Origin: Stramenopiles sp. TOSAG23-2
Taxonomy: Eukaryota; Sar
Assembly: GCA_900128395.1 (NCBI GenBank)
Contig: LT649250.1
Span: forward strand, 1-60,466
DNA length: 60,466 bases
Direction of reading: 5' to 3'
The position numbers were made by a program, and so were the translations under genes. Positions 41,580 to 51,266 of this stretch are shown piece after piece (positions within the stretch are counted from its first letter, which is position 1; every line of letters begins with the position of its first letter). The notes under the pieces were generated by a model, which saw only the letters and a program-made list of their open reading frames with translations, made no database searches and was not told where the DNA came from.

Positions 41580-42370
41580 ATAATACTATGGACACAGCAT
41601 TAGAGTTGATGCCTGATGCCAGAGAAGTTTTGTTTCTAATATAAGTTGATATAAAATTGCTTGCATTTATCAAACTTGTTCATCAGGTCCAACAAAGAAG
41701 AATTGGTCAAGATTTGATTCAGGCAGAGGACCTCATGTTTTCTCTGGCTTGTATGGTACATCCCAAATTCCACCAAAACGGCTCCAATAACTTTGTTTGT
41801 AACTCTTTGTAACTACCTTCCAACACATTCAGTAATTTATTTGCTTGAATATTTTTCAATTTGTCAAGATTTCTTGTAACTTCTTTTCTTTTCCAATAAA
41901 ACGCTATTTATTGCTTCCAGTTGTTTGGTTAATTCTAAATACATTCTTCTTCTTCACTAGAGCTAGCTTCCTTTTGAAGTTTTTCAATTTGTTTCTCAAG
42001 TTTAGATATTGTACATTTCAATCCTGCTACAAGTTGTGGTTAAACTGTTAAGTTGATTAACACAACACATAAGGTTCCACTCAAACATAGTCATTACTAA
42101 ATGTTTATAATCTCCTTTCTTAAGAAAGAACATAACTGACAGTATTCCTCATACATTATTCCTTCTTGTGTTAAAGTTGTAAACATTTTGACTGCAATGT
42201 CAAATCTGTTCGGTGGAATAGCTTCATTAGGATAGATACATGAAAACATATGACATAAGTTAGGCACTGACTCTTCCCTTTGCTTGATATACCATTTCAA
42301 GGCCAACTTTTTCAACTTTTTTCTGATCAAATTTTCCAAAAGATCAGAAGATGTTACAAGTCACTGCCAG
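41580..42370 (-). pseudogene. Decayed coding relic, probably transposon-derived
   Basis: The minus strand shows successive protein-like stretches in different frames. LLENLIRKKLKKLALKWYIK to SFLRKEIINI-stop lies at about 42366-42097. TMFEWNLMCCVNQLN follows. Then come KLEKQIEKLQKEASSSEEEE, LTKQLEAINSVLLEKKR, then LLEPFWWNLGCTIQAREN and DQFFFVGPDEQV. Multiple stops and frameshifts break it. Codon use is less AT-extreme than the host genes. A coiled-coil segment is visible. The mix resembles N-terminal parts of animal-type DNA transposon proteins, but I cannot name the family. Confidence 0.4.
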
Positions 42371-43256
42371 GAGGGTATTACCTCCTGGTAGTGTAACCAT
42401 TCATTGGTATTATAATAATAATAATAAGGCATGCAGTTGTATTGAATCAAACGGTAGTAAGGAACACATTACCTGGATGGGTTGGAGGTTTATTATCATT
42501 AATGTGGGATAGATGGCCAATTTTACTTTGAACCTGTAATCTGCTTAAAACCAGATTTTTTTTTAATAGAATGTGCCAAGGATTTAATGAGTATGAATGT
42601 ATCAAGAAGGCTGCCAGCTCTATATTATGCATGTCCCACTGGGCAATCGTTGTGTGGAGGCAGATTAAATCAAAACCAAACAGCACATTTAATGATTTTG
42701 ATCCAGGCATTTATATATATATTTAACAAATGTTCCTTTTTGATAAATGTCATATACATAATAAACAAACAGCATCATCGGTGCCATGAGCCATGCTATT
42801 ACCATGTTCACTTTTTCATGTTCTCATCAGGGTTCACCTGGAACACCAATTACAATGCCTTGTGTGTTCTGACTACAATGCTATATGCTCTATCCTTTCT
42901 AAAACACACTATAAGGATACTATAGAATACACTGTACTGTATTGTATGGGAACCTACCAGGATAATATTGTAGACCTGGTATATACGAGGAGTGCTGGAG
43001 TGCTGGAGTGCTGGAGTGCTGGCCCAGCTGGGTTGCTGAAGCCAGAAAGAACCGGAGACAGAACGACAGAAGAACGAAAAAACAACAACAAAAAAAAACA
43101 ACACAAAGAAGTGCCAAAAACTTTTATTAATACAACAAATATATATATATATATACATTTACACATAACCTATACACAGACATAAACACAAACAGACACC
43201 CTGTAAATATTTATAGTAAATAATATCAAAAATATAATAGTACAACTGCAAGAAAA
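42362..43256. other. Intergenic debris with hairpin and short tandem repeat
   Basis: An inverted repeat lies at 42362-42374/42381-42393 (CACTGCCAGGAGG, one mismatch). An 8-base unit GGAGTGCT is repeated four times at 42989-43020. Short open frames on both strands near 42450-42720 have less AT-biased codons and may be transposon remains. Nothing supports a functional gene. Confidence 0.5.
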
Positions 43257-43892
43257 ATGTACAAGAAGGAAAAAGTACAAAAAATGTATAGAATAAGTAT
43301 ATTTATTATTACCTTTTTCATTGCATCAACTATTAATAATGTTTTGTCCTCCTTGCCTTTACGGAATACTATAGATAATAATAATAAATATAAAATAGAA
43401 TTATATGATCCACGACATCGTTCAGACGATGGATGGGATAAAATAGAGTACTATACAAAGTCTCGTCTTTCATTGTCACAAAATTCATTTTCGTTTTTGC
43501 AAGAAAGCGCGAGTGCGGACCCAGATCCACAAGCACTTGGGCCAGCAAGACTTGATTGCGACTGTACATTTAAGAAAGCAAATCCAACTGGTAGACCAGA
43601 TAGTCAATATCACTATGGTAAAATACCAAATCAAAAAGTAAACTATTTAAGTGATCAAAAATTAAGAAACGTAATTAAATCGGAAGCAGCGGCTGGTTCC
43701 AAAGTTCCAGAAATCAGAAACATTGACTTAGCAACTGGTAAAATAATTAAGCATCATGGTGGTAACGTGAATAAAGCACAAAATAGTATTTATAAGGATA
43801 CTGATGGCACTTCCTTTATGGAAATAAATGAAGAAAAGCTCACGTTTGAATTTTTATTACCAGAAGAAGAGGATGATGACGAGAAGAAGTGA
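43257..43892 (+). CDS. Secreted protein with acidic tail, family unknown
   Basis: 211 residues. An N-terminal signal peptide (MYRISIFIITFFIASTINNVLSS, after a short basic lead MYKKEKVQK) ends at about residue 32; either Met1 or Met10 could start. The mature part is hydrophilic, with two Cys close together (LDCDCTFKKANPTGRP), a GGNVNKAQNS stretch and a strongly acidic C-terminus (EEEDDDEKK). No domain recognised. An 11-G run follows the stop by ten bases, unusual in such AT-rich DNA. Confidence 0.65.
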   Translation: MYKKEKVQKMYRISIFIITFFIASTINNVLSSLPLRNTIDNNNKYKIELYDPRHRSDDGWDKIEYYTKSRLSLSQNSFSFLQESASADPDPQALGPARLDCDCTFKKANPTGRPDSQYHYGKIPNQKVNYLSDQKLRNVIKSEAAAGSKVPEIRNIDLATGKIIKHHGGNVNKAQNSIYKDTDGTSFMEINEEKLTFEFLLPEEEDDDEKK

Positions 43893-44151
43893 GAAGAAAA
43901 TTGGGGGGGGGGGAGAGAAAAATGTACATGATGTGTGAGAAATTTTTTCGCATGTATATATAAAAACATATATTTTTTTACGTATAAAATAAAATAAAAA
44001 GCGCTCAACAAAGAATATTTTAAAATACGAGTTCGTACGAACGTATATTTTTACATATTTTCTCTCTCTATTTTAGTATAAAACGCAACACAATCTCTTC
44101 AAATTTGTATGGGATAAAAAATACATCTCATATCCTCTCGAAAAATATTTT

Positions 44152-46608
44152 TTATACTGGATTTGGCCTTCTTTGCTTTAACAATGTTAAAGCTTCACGG
44201 TGGTTTCCTTGCTTTAATCGTAAGTAAAGAAATGCTCTTAAAATCTCTGAGGAAGATGGATTTAATGCCAATGCTCGATTGAGAGAACTTTCTGCATTTT
44301 CCAAATCACCAATCTGCAAGCGGACAGCAGCAACATTTACACATAATGCAGCACGTGCTTGTGCACTAAAAGGATTTTCAGCAATTGTCGATGGCAAATC
44401 TGAATTAGTAGATCTAAATATACCATCATCCTCCTGGCCTTCAGATGCATCCTTCTTAAATGCTTCCGTTACACGATCTAATGCTTCGTCTGGGCGATTC
44501 ATCATACATAATGCTTCAGCAGCATATGTGCGACCTAATAATTTATGCCCAGCACTGCATGGTGGTGAGGAAGATAATAATTCCTCCGTTGATTTTAATG
44601 TTAATGTTGGATTACGAATCACTAAGCCACAATAACCAAGACCAACCAATGCACTTTGTCTTAATACGATTAAACGTTTTTTGCTTTCTTTCACCTCTTC
44701 ATTGTCCTCCTCGTCTTCGCGGTCATCACCAACGGTATCAAACCTATTCTTGTTACTATTACTATCATCAATATTAGCTCCACCTTTGTTATCGGTGTTA
44801 TTATTACCACTAGCAGAACCTTTTGCTTCCGTCATAAATAAAACATTTTTTAAGCATGCGATTGCAAATTCAATGGACATTTCTCCATCCCCAGCACGTG
44901 CTGGTATGCCACCACTTTTCTTCCTATTATTTTTAGGCAATAAAATACGCCTAGAGGTAATATTACCATCACCAACTACTGACTCGACTAAATCATTTTT
45001 AAATCTAGCTAAATTTTCATCTGCATCTTTTAATGTAACACCATGAGATGATGCTGCAAATGCTTCGGCTTGTACTTGATTTTGACGCTTTTCATTTTCT
45101 ATCATGCAACACTCTGCAATTCTTAACCATAAATGGGGTCGATCTTTTTGATATTTAGCCGCTTCTATAAAGCATTGAAATGCAAGATTTACATCTTCCC
45201 CAGATACTAAAAGTTGTATACCAGCATTGTATACAATATCACTACTAATGCTTAAATCAGCACCTGCACTTAATGCTTTGGAAAAGTATAGTGCCGCTGT
45301 GCGGTAACGCCCAGTGCTAAAGTGTATGCATCCCATATTGTTCAAATATAACGCAGAGGCTTGTTCGTTCACTTCGCTGCATGAATTTAACAATTTAATA
45401 CTTTTTTTGTAATTTGCACGTAAATATTCCAAATTTGCTTTTAAAAATAAACCTGTCGTATTATCAGGCAGTGGATCATCCCCAATCGAACCTGGGGGTA
45501 AATCCTTTAATTGCTTTTGATAAATTTCTAATGCACTTTTCACTTCCTTCTTTGCACGTTGGACGTTCCAACGTATTAATTCAAATTGCGCTTTATATAA
45601 TCGTAATTTAAAATGAAAAACTATTGACATGGGAGATAGCTCAGTTTTACTTTTACTATCGTTTTCACCATTTTCTTGTGCGTTATTATTATTATTACTA
45701 TTGTTATTATTATTACTCGCATCGTTGCTATTATTATTGTTGTTATTATTGTTGCTATTGCTGCTGTTGTTGTTGTTATTGCTGCTGTCTTCCATTTCTT
45801 CTGCATATTTTTCCAAATAATCAATAACTTTTGCTGCATTGTCTTGCATTTCCGTCATGCTTCCGTTAATGTTTTGGTTTCCACGAAATAAATTAATATA
45901 AACTTCTAATAATAAAGTGCACGTTTTCAATGCTATTGGCTCTTCCAATAACATTATATTTGAAAAAAGTGTTTCCAATGTCTTCAACGCTAATGATGTA
46001 CGTTTCATTTTGATCAACACGGTTGCTTGGTTCAACATCAAAATGGACATTAATGGATCGCCAGCAAATTCATCTTCATCAATAACACCACTACTATTAC
46101 CACTTTCTTTATTTAAATCGTCTTCACCATTATTACTATTATTGTTATTTGTATCTGACGAGTTACCACCTTCATCTTTTGAATTGTCACCGCTATTTTT
46201 TGAGTCTGTTAGACTCTCGTCGCCATTACCATTGCTACTACTGGTAGTAGTACTAAGGTCCGATAAGCTTTGCTTTGCAGCTTCTTTTTTTAACTTTGCA
46301 AGTTCTTGTAGAAAAAAATGTGCACTACCTTGTTTATTACTAACACGTTGATGATACTCACAAAGTGCAATATTATGACTAACTTTTAAACCACGTTCAC
46401 CTTTTTCTATTAAACTATCTACTATAGATTTTAATACAGTAATACAATTATCATATTTTTCGTTGTCAAAAAAAGCTTTTGCTTTTGTTGCTAATTGTCT
46501 AAGTTTTATTTTTTCTTGATTGTCAGCTTTACTATTATTACTATCTGTATTATTTCCTTGTTCATTATTCCCTTTCATAGTACTATCATTTGACTGTTGC
46601 GTTGCCAT
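44152..46608 (-). CDS. CNOT10: CNOT10, CCR4-NOT complex TPR subunit
   Basis: 818 residues, ATG at 46608. TPR-like repeats run through the chain, separated by long Asn/Ser/Asp-rich inserts. Diagnostic CNOT10 stretches are YLNNMGCIHFSTGRYRTAALYFSKAL, YNAGIQLLVSGEDVNLAFQCFIEA and LWLRIAECC in the middle, and a C-terminal repeat ending FLYLRLKQGNHREALTLL. CNOT10 binds CNOT11 and the NOT1 N-terminus in the CCR4-NOT deadenylase, which shortens mRNA poly(A) tails. Length is close to animal CNOT10. Divergent from the CUL4 gene across an 850-base gap. Confidence 0.85.
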   Translation of the reverse strand: MATQQSNDSTMKGNNEQGNNTDSNNSKADNQEKIKLRQLATKAKAFFDNEKYDNCITVLKSIVDSLIEKGERGLKVSHNIALCEYHQRVSNKQGSAHFFLQELAKLKKEAAKQSLSDLSTTTSSSNGNGDESLTDSKNSGDNSKDEGGNSSDTNNNNSNNGEDDLNKESGNSSGVIDEDEFAGDPLMSILMLNQATVLIKMKRTSLALKTLETLFSNIMLLEEPIALKTCTLLLEVYINLFRGNQNINGSMTEMQDNAAKVIDYLEKYAEEMEDSSNNNNNSSNSNNNNNNNNSNDASNNNNNSNNNNNAQENGENDSKSKTELSPMSIVFHFKLRLYKAQFELIRWNVQRAKKEVKSALEIYQKQLKDLPPGSIGDDPLPDNTTGLFLKANLEYLRANYKKSIKLLNSCSEVNEQASALYLNNMGCIHFSTGRYRTAALYFSKALSAGADLSISSDIVYNAGIQLLVSGEDVNLAFQCFIEAAKYQKDRPHLWLRIAECCMIENEKRQNQVQAEAFAASSHGVTLKDADENLARFKNDLVESVVGDGNITSRRILLPKNNRKKSGGIPARAGDGEMSIEFAIACLKNVLFMTEAKGSASGNNNTDNKGGANIDDSNSNKNRFDTVGDDREDEEDNEEVKESKKRLIVLRQSALVGLGYCGLVIRNPTLTLKSTEELLSSSPPCSAGHKLLGRTYAAEALCMMNRPDEALDRVTEAFKKDASEGQEDDGIFRSTNSDLPSTIAENPFSAQARAALCVNVAAVRLQIGDLENAESSLNRALALNPSSSEILRAFLYLRLKQGNHREALTLLKQRRPNPV

Positions 46609-47461
46609 AATAAAGATGAAGATATTATTATTATTATTATTCTTTCAAGATCCACAACAAATAAGTATATATATTATATATTATTATATATATATATCAT
46701 GAAGTGTTCACTGTTCTTCCAGACTATCTGAATATCTCCCAATTTGCATTGAATTGTATATGAAGTATGAAAGTTTTCATTCAACATGATGAACATTAGT
46801 AGACTAATTATATAATAATAAATCTAATAATAATAATAATAAATACAAAAAAGATCGTCGTCTTATTCATTTTATTACCTGGTGGTATTTTATTAAAAAT
46901 ATAAAAGTTATTAGAAGCAAATAAGAGAAGGACTATGGTTGGTGGTGCTGGAAACAATGATACGATTTATAGCTTAGACTAGTAATTAGTATATAGGATC
47001 ATTCCTATCAGAGTGGCAGAAAGCAGCACACAGCAGTAGCACAGTAGCACGAGAGCAATATTCAGCTAGAGAGCTGGGAGAGCGAGAGAATACAATGCAA
47101 TGCTAAGGAATGCTGGAGAAGGCCAGATCGTTATTTCTTTATCTTTGGTGTTAAATTGTACATTGTACTTGTTAGTATATTCACCCCATTCACATCGCAA
47201 ACAACATTTTGCAAATCGTATTCCTGGTATTCCTGGTATTCGTCGTTTGAAAAAAATAGAAAGAAGAAGTCTTTAAAAAAAATAGTTATTATTAATAGTA
47301 TATATATTTATCTAATACTTCCAACATAGATAGAGAAACATATTATTGCAAATTATTGTTTTGTTTTATCATTTAGTAGCTGATATATATATATATATAT
47401 ACATTTTAATTATTCATATATATAGAACACACACACACACACATATAAATAAATAAGAATC
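46609..47461. promoter_or_regulatory. Shared upstream region of divergent CNOT10 and CUL4 genes
   Basis: 853 bases between divergent start codons. Contains (ATT)n and (AT)n runs near each gene and a less AT-rich part at about 47010-47120 (AGCAG/GAGAG-rich). No gene seen; promoter elements presumably present but not distinguishable. Confidence 0.45.
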
Positions 47462-49855
47462 ATGTCTGGTGTTGTCTTTGCTTCCCATAATATTAATGGT
47501 GCAACATCTAGATTGCAAAAAAATAAAAAAAAGAAAAAAACAACTAAGAAACTAACTATTAAAGCATTTAAACGTAAGCCTAAATTACCAGATAATTTTG
47601 AAGCGGAGACATGGAAGAAATTGCAAGGGGCAGTATTGGCAATATACAGTGAAAATCCAGTCTCAGCTAGCCGCGAGGATTTATATCGTGCAGCAGAGGA
47701 TATGTGTATGCATAAAATGTCACAACGTTTATATTTAAATTTAAAACAAGAATTTGAAACGCAAACACGTAAAGTTATGGAACAAATGATTGATGTTTTA
47801 AACAATGCTACTGGAACGACGGAGACATCTTTCATTGCTAAGTTCGAAGCATTGTGGTCATCCCATTGTGACCAATGCTTGGCTATACGGTCGATCTTTT
47901 TGTATCTAGATCGCACTTACGTATTGCAAAATGCTGGTAGCACCGGTATACGTTCATTATGGGATATGGCAGTTGTATTATTTCGTGATAATTTAGCTGC
48001 GGTGCCAGATGTACAAAAACGCATAGTGGATAGTGTACTTGCCCTTATACGTGGTGAACGGAATGGCGAAAGCATGAATCGGCCTCTTGTACGCAAGGTA
48101 TTGAGGGTATTTACTACGTTAGGAATATATAAGAATATTTTTGAACATTTATTTTTAGAAAAATCAAAACTTTTCTATGCAGCGGATGGTGTACGGCGCA
48201 TGTCAGAAATGGCAATTCCAGATTATTTAGGCCATGTCCAAAAACGTTTAAACGAAGAAGCTGAACGTGTGATGACATATTTGGACCCATCAACACGCTT
48301 GCCATTGCTACGTTTGTTAGAGACTCAATTATTGCAGAAACACGTGGATAATATGTTGGAGAAAGGATTTGATAATTTACTGGATAAAAATCGTGTCGAT
48401 GATTTATCGTTGATGCATAATTTATTTAATCGGGTAGATGGTGTTGATGCTGAACGTAATGCATTTTCAAAATATATTAAAAAAACCGGGGAGAAAATTG
48501 TAAATGCAAAAGATCAAGACAAGCAAATGGTCCAATCTTTATTAGATTTAAAAGATAAGCTGGATCTTATATTGCTCAAAGCGTTTAATAAAGAGGAAAC
48601 TTTTACATATGCATTAAAAGGTGCATTTGAATATTTTATAAACATACGGCAAAATCGTCCTGCGGAAATGTTAGCAAAATATGTTGATCAACGTTTACGT
48701 ACTGGCCGTGTCAATGTTACCAACAACAGGGCGAATAATAGCAATAGCGGCAGTGTTTCCGCTGCTGCTGCTACTACTACTACTACGACCACTACAACAT
48801 CAACTACTGCTGTAGATAGGGAAATTGCTGCAATGGGTGGTGACGATGAAATGGAAACCGTTTTAAATCGTGTTATGGTATTATTTCGTTATATTAATGG
48901 AAAAGATGTCTTTGAGGCATTTTATAAAAAAGATCTTGCAAAACGTTTGTTGTTAAATAAAAGTTCCTCCTTTGATCTGGAGAAAAGCATGATATCGAAA
49001 TTAAAAACAGAATGTGGTGCATCATTTACTACGAAGTTGGAAGGTATGTTTAAAGACATGACATTATCAGTTGAAACCATGCAATCCTTTCAAGTATCAA
49101 AAGAAGCAAAGGAATATTCAAATGAATTAGATATGCATGTGCATGTATTAAGAACCGGATTTTGGCCTACCTACCCACCTATGGAAATGAAATTGCCAGA
49201 AAAAGTTTCAAATGCACAAAAAGTCTTTCAAAGTTTTTATGGAGAAAAGTATCAAGGTCGTAAATTATATTGGCAACATTCTTTAGCTACATGTGTTGTT
49301 AAAGGGAAATTTCCGAGAAGTTCACATGAATTCAATGTCTCATTGTTTCAAGCTAGTATATTAATATTATTTAATAATTTAAAGGAAGGTGACAAAATCA
49401 CATTTAAAGAAATTAAAGAGCTAGTTGGCATTGAAGAGAAGGAACTTAAACGCACGTTGCAATCATTGGCATGCGCAAAAATTCGTCCAATCAAGAAGAG
49501 ACCGAAAGGAAAAGAGGTGAAAGAGGATGATTACTTTATAGTTGCGCATGATTTTAAAAATGCGCGTTTTAAATTAAAAATTAATCAAATACAAGTTAAG
49601 GAGACGAAGGAAGAAAATAAGGAAACAAATGAAAAAGTATTTAGAGATCGGTTGCATCAAGCAGATGCATGCATTGTACGTATTATGAAAACTAGAAAAA
49701 CATTATCGCATAGTGATTTGATGTCAGAAACATTAAATCAAATTAAATTTCCTGCCAAAGGCAGTGACATAAAAAAAAGAATTGAATCGCTAATTGATCG
49801 AGAATATATTGAACGACATGAAGATAATCCACAGATGTATAATTATCTTGCTTAA
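47462..49855 (+). CDS. CUL4: Cullin-4, scaffold of CRL4 ubiquitin ligases
   Basis: 797 residues. The start of the cullin fold reads LTIKAFKRKPKLPDNFEAETW, typical of CUL4, after a short basic tail. Helical cullin repeats include RSIFLYLDRTYVLQN and ERNGESMNRPLVRK. The cullin homology domain has GKDVFEAFYKKDLAKRLLLNKSSSFDLEKSM. The C-terminal winged helix carries the neddylation site Lys743 in ACIVRIMKTRK and ends QMYNYLA. CUL4 binds DDB1 through its N-terminus and RBX1 through its C-terminus, working in DNA repair, chromatin and cell cycle. An Asn/Ser/Ala/Thr-rich insert at about 420-455 interrupts the domain between conserved blocks and is probably a surface loop. Confidence 0.95.
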   Translation: MSGVVFASHNINGATSRLQKNKKKKKTTKKLTIKAFKRKPKLPDNFEAETWKKLQGAVLAIYSENPVSASREDLYRAAEDMCMHKMSQRLYLNLKQEFETQTRKVMEQMIDVLNNATGTTETSFIAKFEALWSSHCDQCLAIRSIFLYLDRTYVLQNAGSTGIRSLWDMAVVLFRDNLAAVPDVQKRIVDSVLALIRGERNGESMNRPLVRKVLRVFTTLGIYKNIFEHLFLEKSKLFYAADGVRRMSEMAIPDYLGHVQKRLNEEAERVMTYLDPSTRLPLLRLLETQLLQKHVDNMLEKGFDNLLDKNRVDDLSLMHNLFNRVDGVDAERNAFSKYIKKTGEKIVNAKDQDKQMVQSLLDLKDKLDLILLKAFNKEETFTYALKGAFEYFINIRQNRPAEMLAKYVDQRLRTGRVNVTNNRANNSNSGSVSAAAATTTTTTTTTSTTAVDREIAAMGGDDEMETVLNRVMVLFRYINGKDVFEAFYKKDLAKRLLLNKSSSFDLEKSMISKLKTECGASFTTKLEGMFKDMTLSVETMQSFQVSKEAKEYSNELDMHVHVLRTGFWPTYPPMEMKLPEKVSNAQKVFQSFYGEKYQGRKLYWQHSLATCVVKGKFPRSSHEFNVSLFQASILILFNNLKEGDKITFKEIKELVGIEEKELKRTLQSLACAKIRPIKKRPKGKEVKEDDYFIVAHDFKNARFKLKINQIQVKETKEENKETNEKVFRDRLHQADACIVRIMKTRKTLSHSDLMSETLNQIKFPAKGSDIKKRIESLIDREYIERHEDNPQMYNYLA

Positions 49856-50073
49856 AATGTATATATGAAAACGAGTATGTATATATATATATATAATATA
49901 TGAATATGACATTTTACGAATATATATATGATATTTTTATATCTAGACTAAACCTGTCCGTGTCTTTCTTCTCTCTCCCTCTCTCAGTTTTTGTCGAAAA
50001 TATACTAGTTATGGCATTTCTGTATATATATATATCAAAATATACTATCAACGAATCGCGGTAATAATTATAT

Positions 50074-50547
50074 TTATCCTACAATACCAACGATACCAGC
50101 TCCAACAATCGGACCAGAGTTACCGTCAATTAAAGAATTTTCATGACCACCTTTACCAAGATCGTCTTCCGAAGCATGGATGGCAATAGAACGTCCGATA
50201 ATAGATTGCGGTCCAATTAATTTTACTAAGTTATCTGAAATATCAACTTTTGCTAAACCATCATCATTTGCTTCAATATTACCAAGACTTCCTACATGGC
50301 GTGTGTCGTCAGCTGGCGCGCCGTGATTTTTTCCAAAAGGGTTGAAATGCGAGCCTAATGAGGTAAACCCTTGGCTTAAGTTCCCATATACATTGATTGA
50401 TAAACCATGTTTGCCTGGAGCAAGTCCTTTAATTTCACCGGAAATAGAAGTTGGTGCATCTTCCGATGCTTGTTCAAACATTAAATAACCTTCAAGGGTA
50501 TCTTTATTTTCTTCCCCGCCAACGAATACTGCTACTGATTTTGCCAT
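50074..50547 (-). CDS. Cu/Zn superoxide dismutase-like protein lacking key metal ligands
   Basis: 157 residues, the normal length of cytosolic SOD1. The fold markers GSHFNPFGKNHGAP, RHVGSLGNI and DDLGKGGHE are clear. Using human SOD1 numbering: His46 and His48 (copper) are Ser50 and Asn52 here (HGLSINVYG replaces HGFHVHEFG). Zinc ligand Asp83 is Ser87. Disulfide Cys57 and Cys146 are Phe61 and Ala150. Arg143 is not conserved. His63, His71, His80 and His120 remain. Copper-dependent dismutation is therefore not expected. No signal peptide, so probably cytosolic. It may be a structural or regulatory paralog. Confidence 0.85.
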   Translation of the reverse strand: MAKSVAVFVGGEENKDTLEGYLMFEQASEDAPTSISGEIKGLAPGKHGLSINVYGNLSQGFTSLGSHFNPFGKNHGAPADDTRHVGSLGNIEANDDGLAKVDISDNLVKLIGPQSIIGRSIAIHASEDDLGKGGHENSLIDGNSGPIVGAGIVGIVG

Positions 50548-51266
50548 CTTGTTTTTCTTTATTTTATTATTATTACTACTATTAATATTATTGCTGTTTG
50601 CTATTATTAGTTACTATTAATAATATTTGTTCATGTGACTTTTCTTTTTCCTTCTACATTTTTATCTCTTATTATTGTATTTTGTCTTATTCATTTTTTC
50701 AAAACATGTTGTATATCGATTTATTCGAGTAGTATATTAACACTACACATCATTGGAATTGAATGGCTGGTTGAAAAAAGAAGATTTTTTGATGCCATGT
50801 TCTCGTTGTCTTCCATCATATTCCAACATAAGGTCTTCTCGTCAGGCCGGTTACGTGATAGGTAACATTATGTACTTGGTAGTATAATAGTTACAATTTT
50901 TATTGAAATTTCTGAATTTTGTAATAAAAAATAAAACTGTAAAAAAAAAAAGAAGGTCAAAAAAACGTGTGAGATTTTATCTTCAAATTAATTTAAACTA
51001 ATAAAATATCTCACAAAAATAATAAAACGCTTTTGTATATTAAAACCTAATTATCATACTTCGTAAATTCGTATGATATCAGTACAGTCTATGATGGTTA
51101 TGATACTTTTTAAAATATCCAGCATATCTATTTTAATAAAAAATACGAAATTATATAAATATATGATATATCTTTGAGATACATGATTCATATGCATATC
51201 ATAATATTTTTTAATATCAAATATTAAAAAAATATTATAAAAAATAAAACGTGAAAGATTGTTCTA
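50548..51266. other. Intergenic region with AT hairpin
   Basis: 719 AT-rich bases. A strong inverted repeat ATAATATTTTTTAATAT at 51201-51217 pairs with 51221-51238 and lies just after the stop of the next minus-strand gene. It may help end that transcript. No gene seen. Confidence 0.5.

Noticed and set aside
42447-42710. 87-codon minus-strand frame and the opposing plus-strand frame at 42587-42925
   Set aside because: Both strands look weakly protein-like but neither shows a domain; they lie in repeat debris, so no gene was called.
47410-47916. 168-codon minus-strand frame opposite CUL4
   Set aside because: Fully covered by the unmistakable CUL4 coding sequence; a shadow frame.
50074-50547. 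Calling this an active Cu/Zn superoxide dismutase
   Set aside because: The fold matches, but two copper ligands, one zinc ligand, both disulfide cysteines and the active-site Arg are missing.
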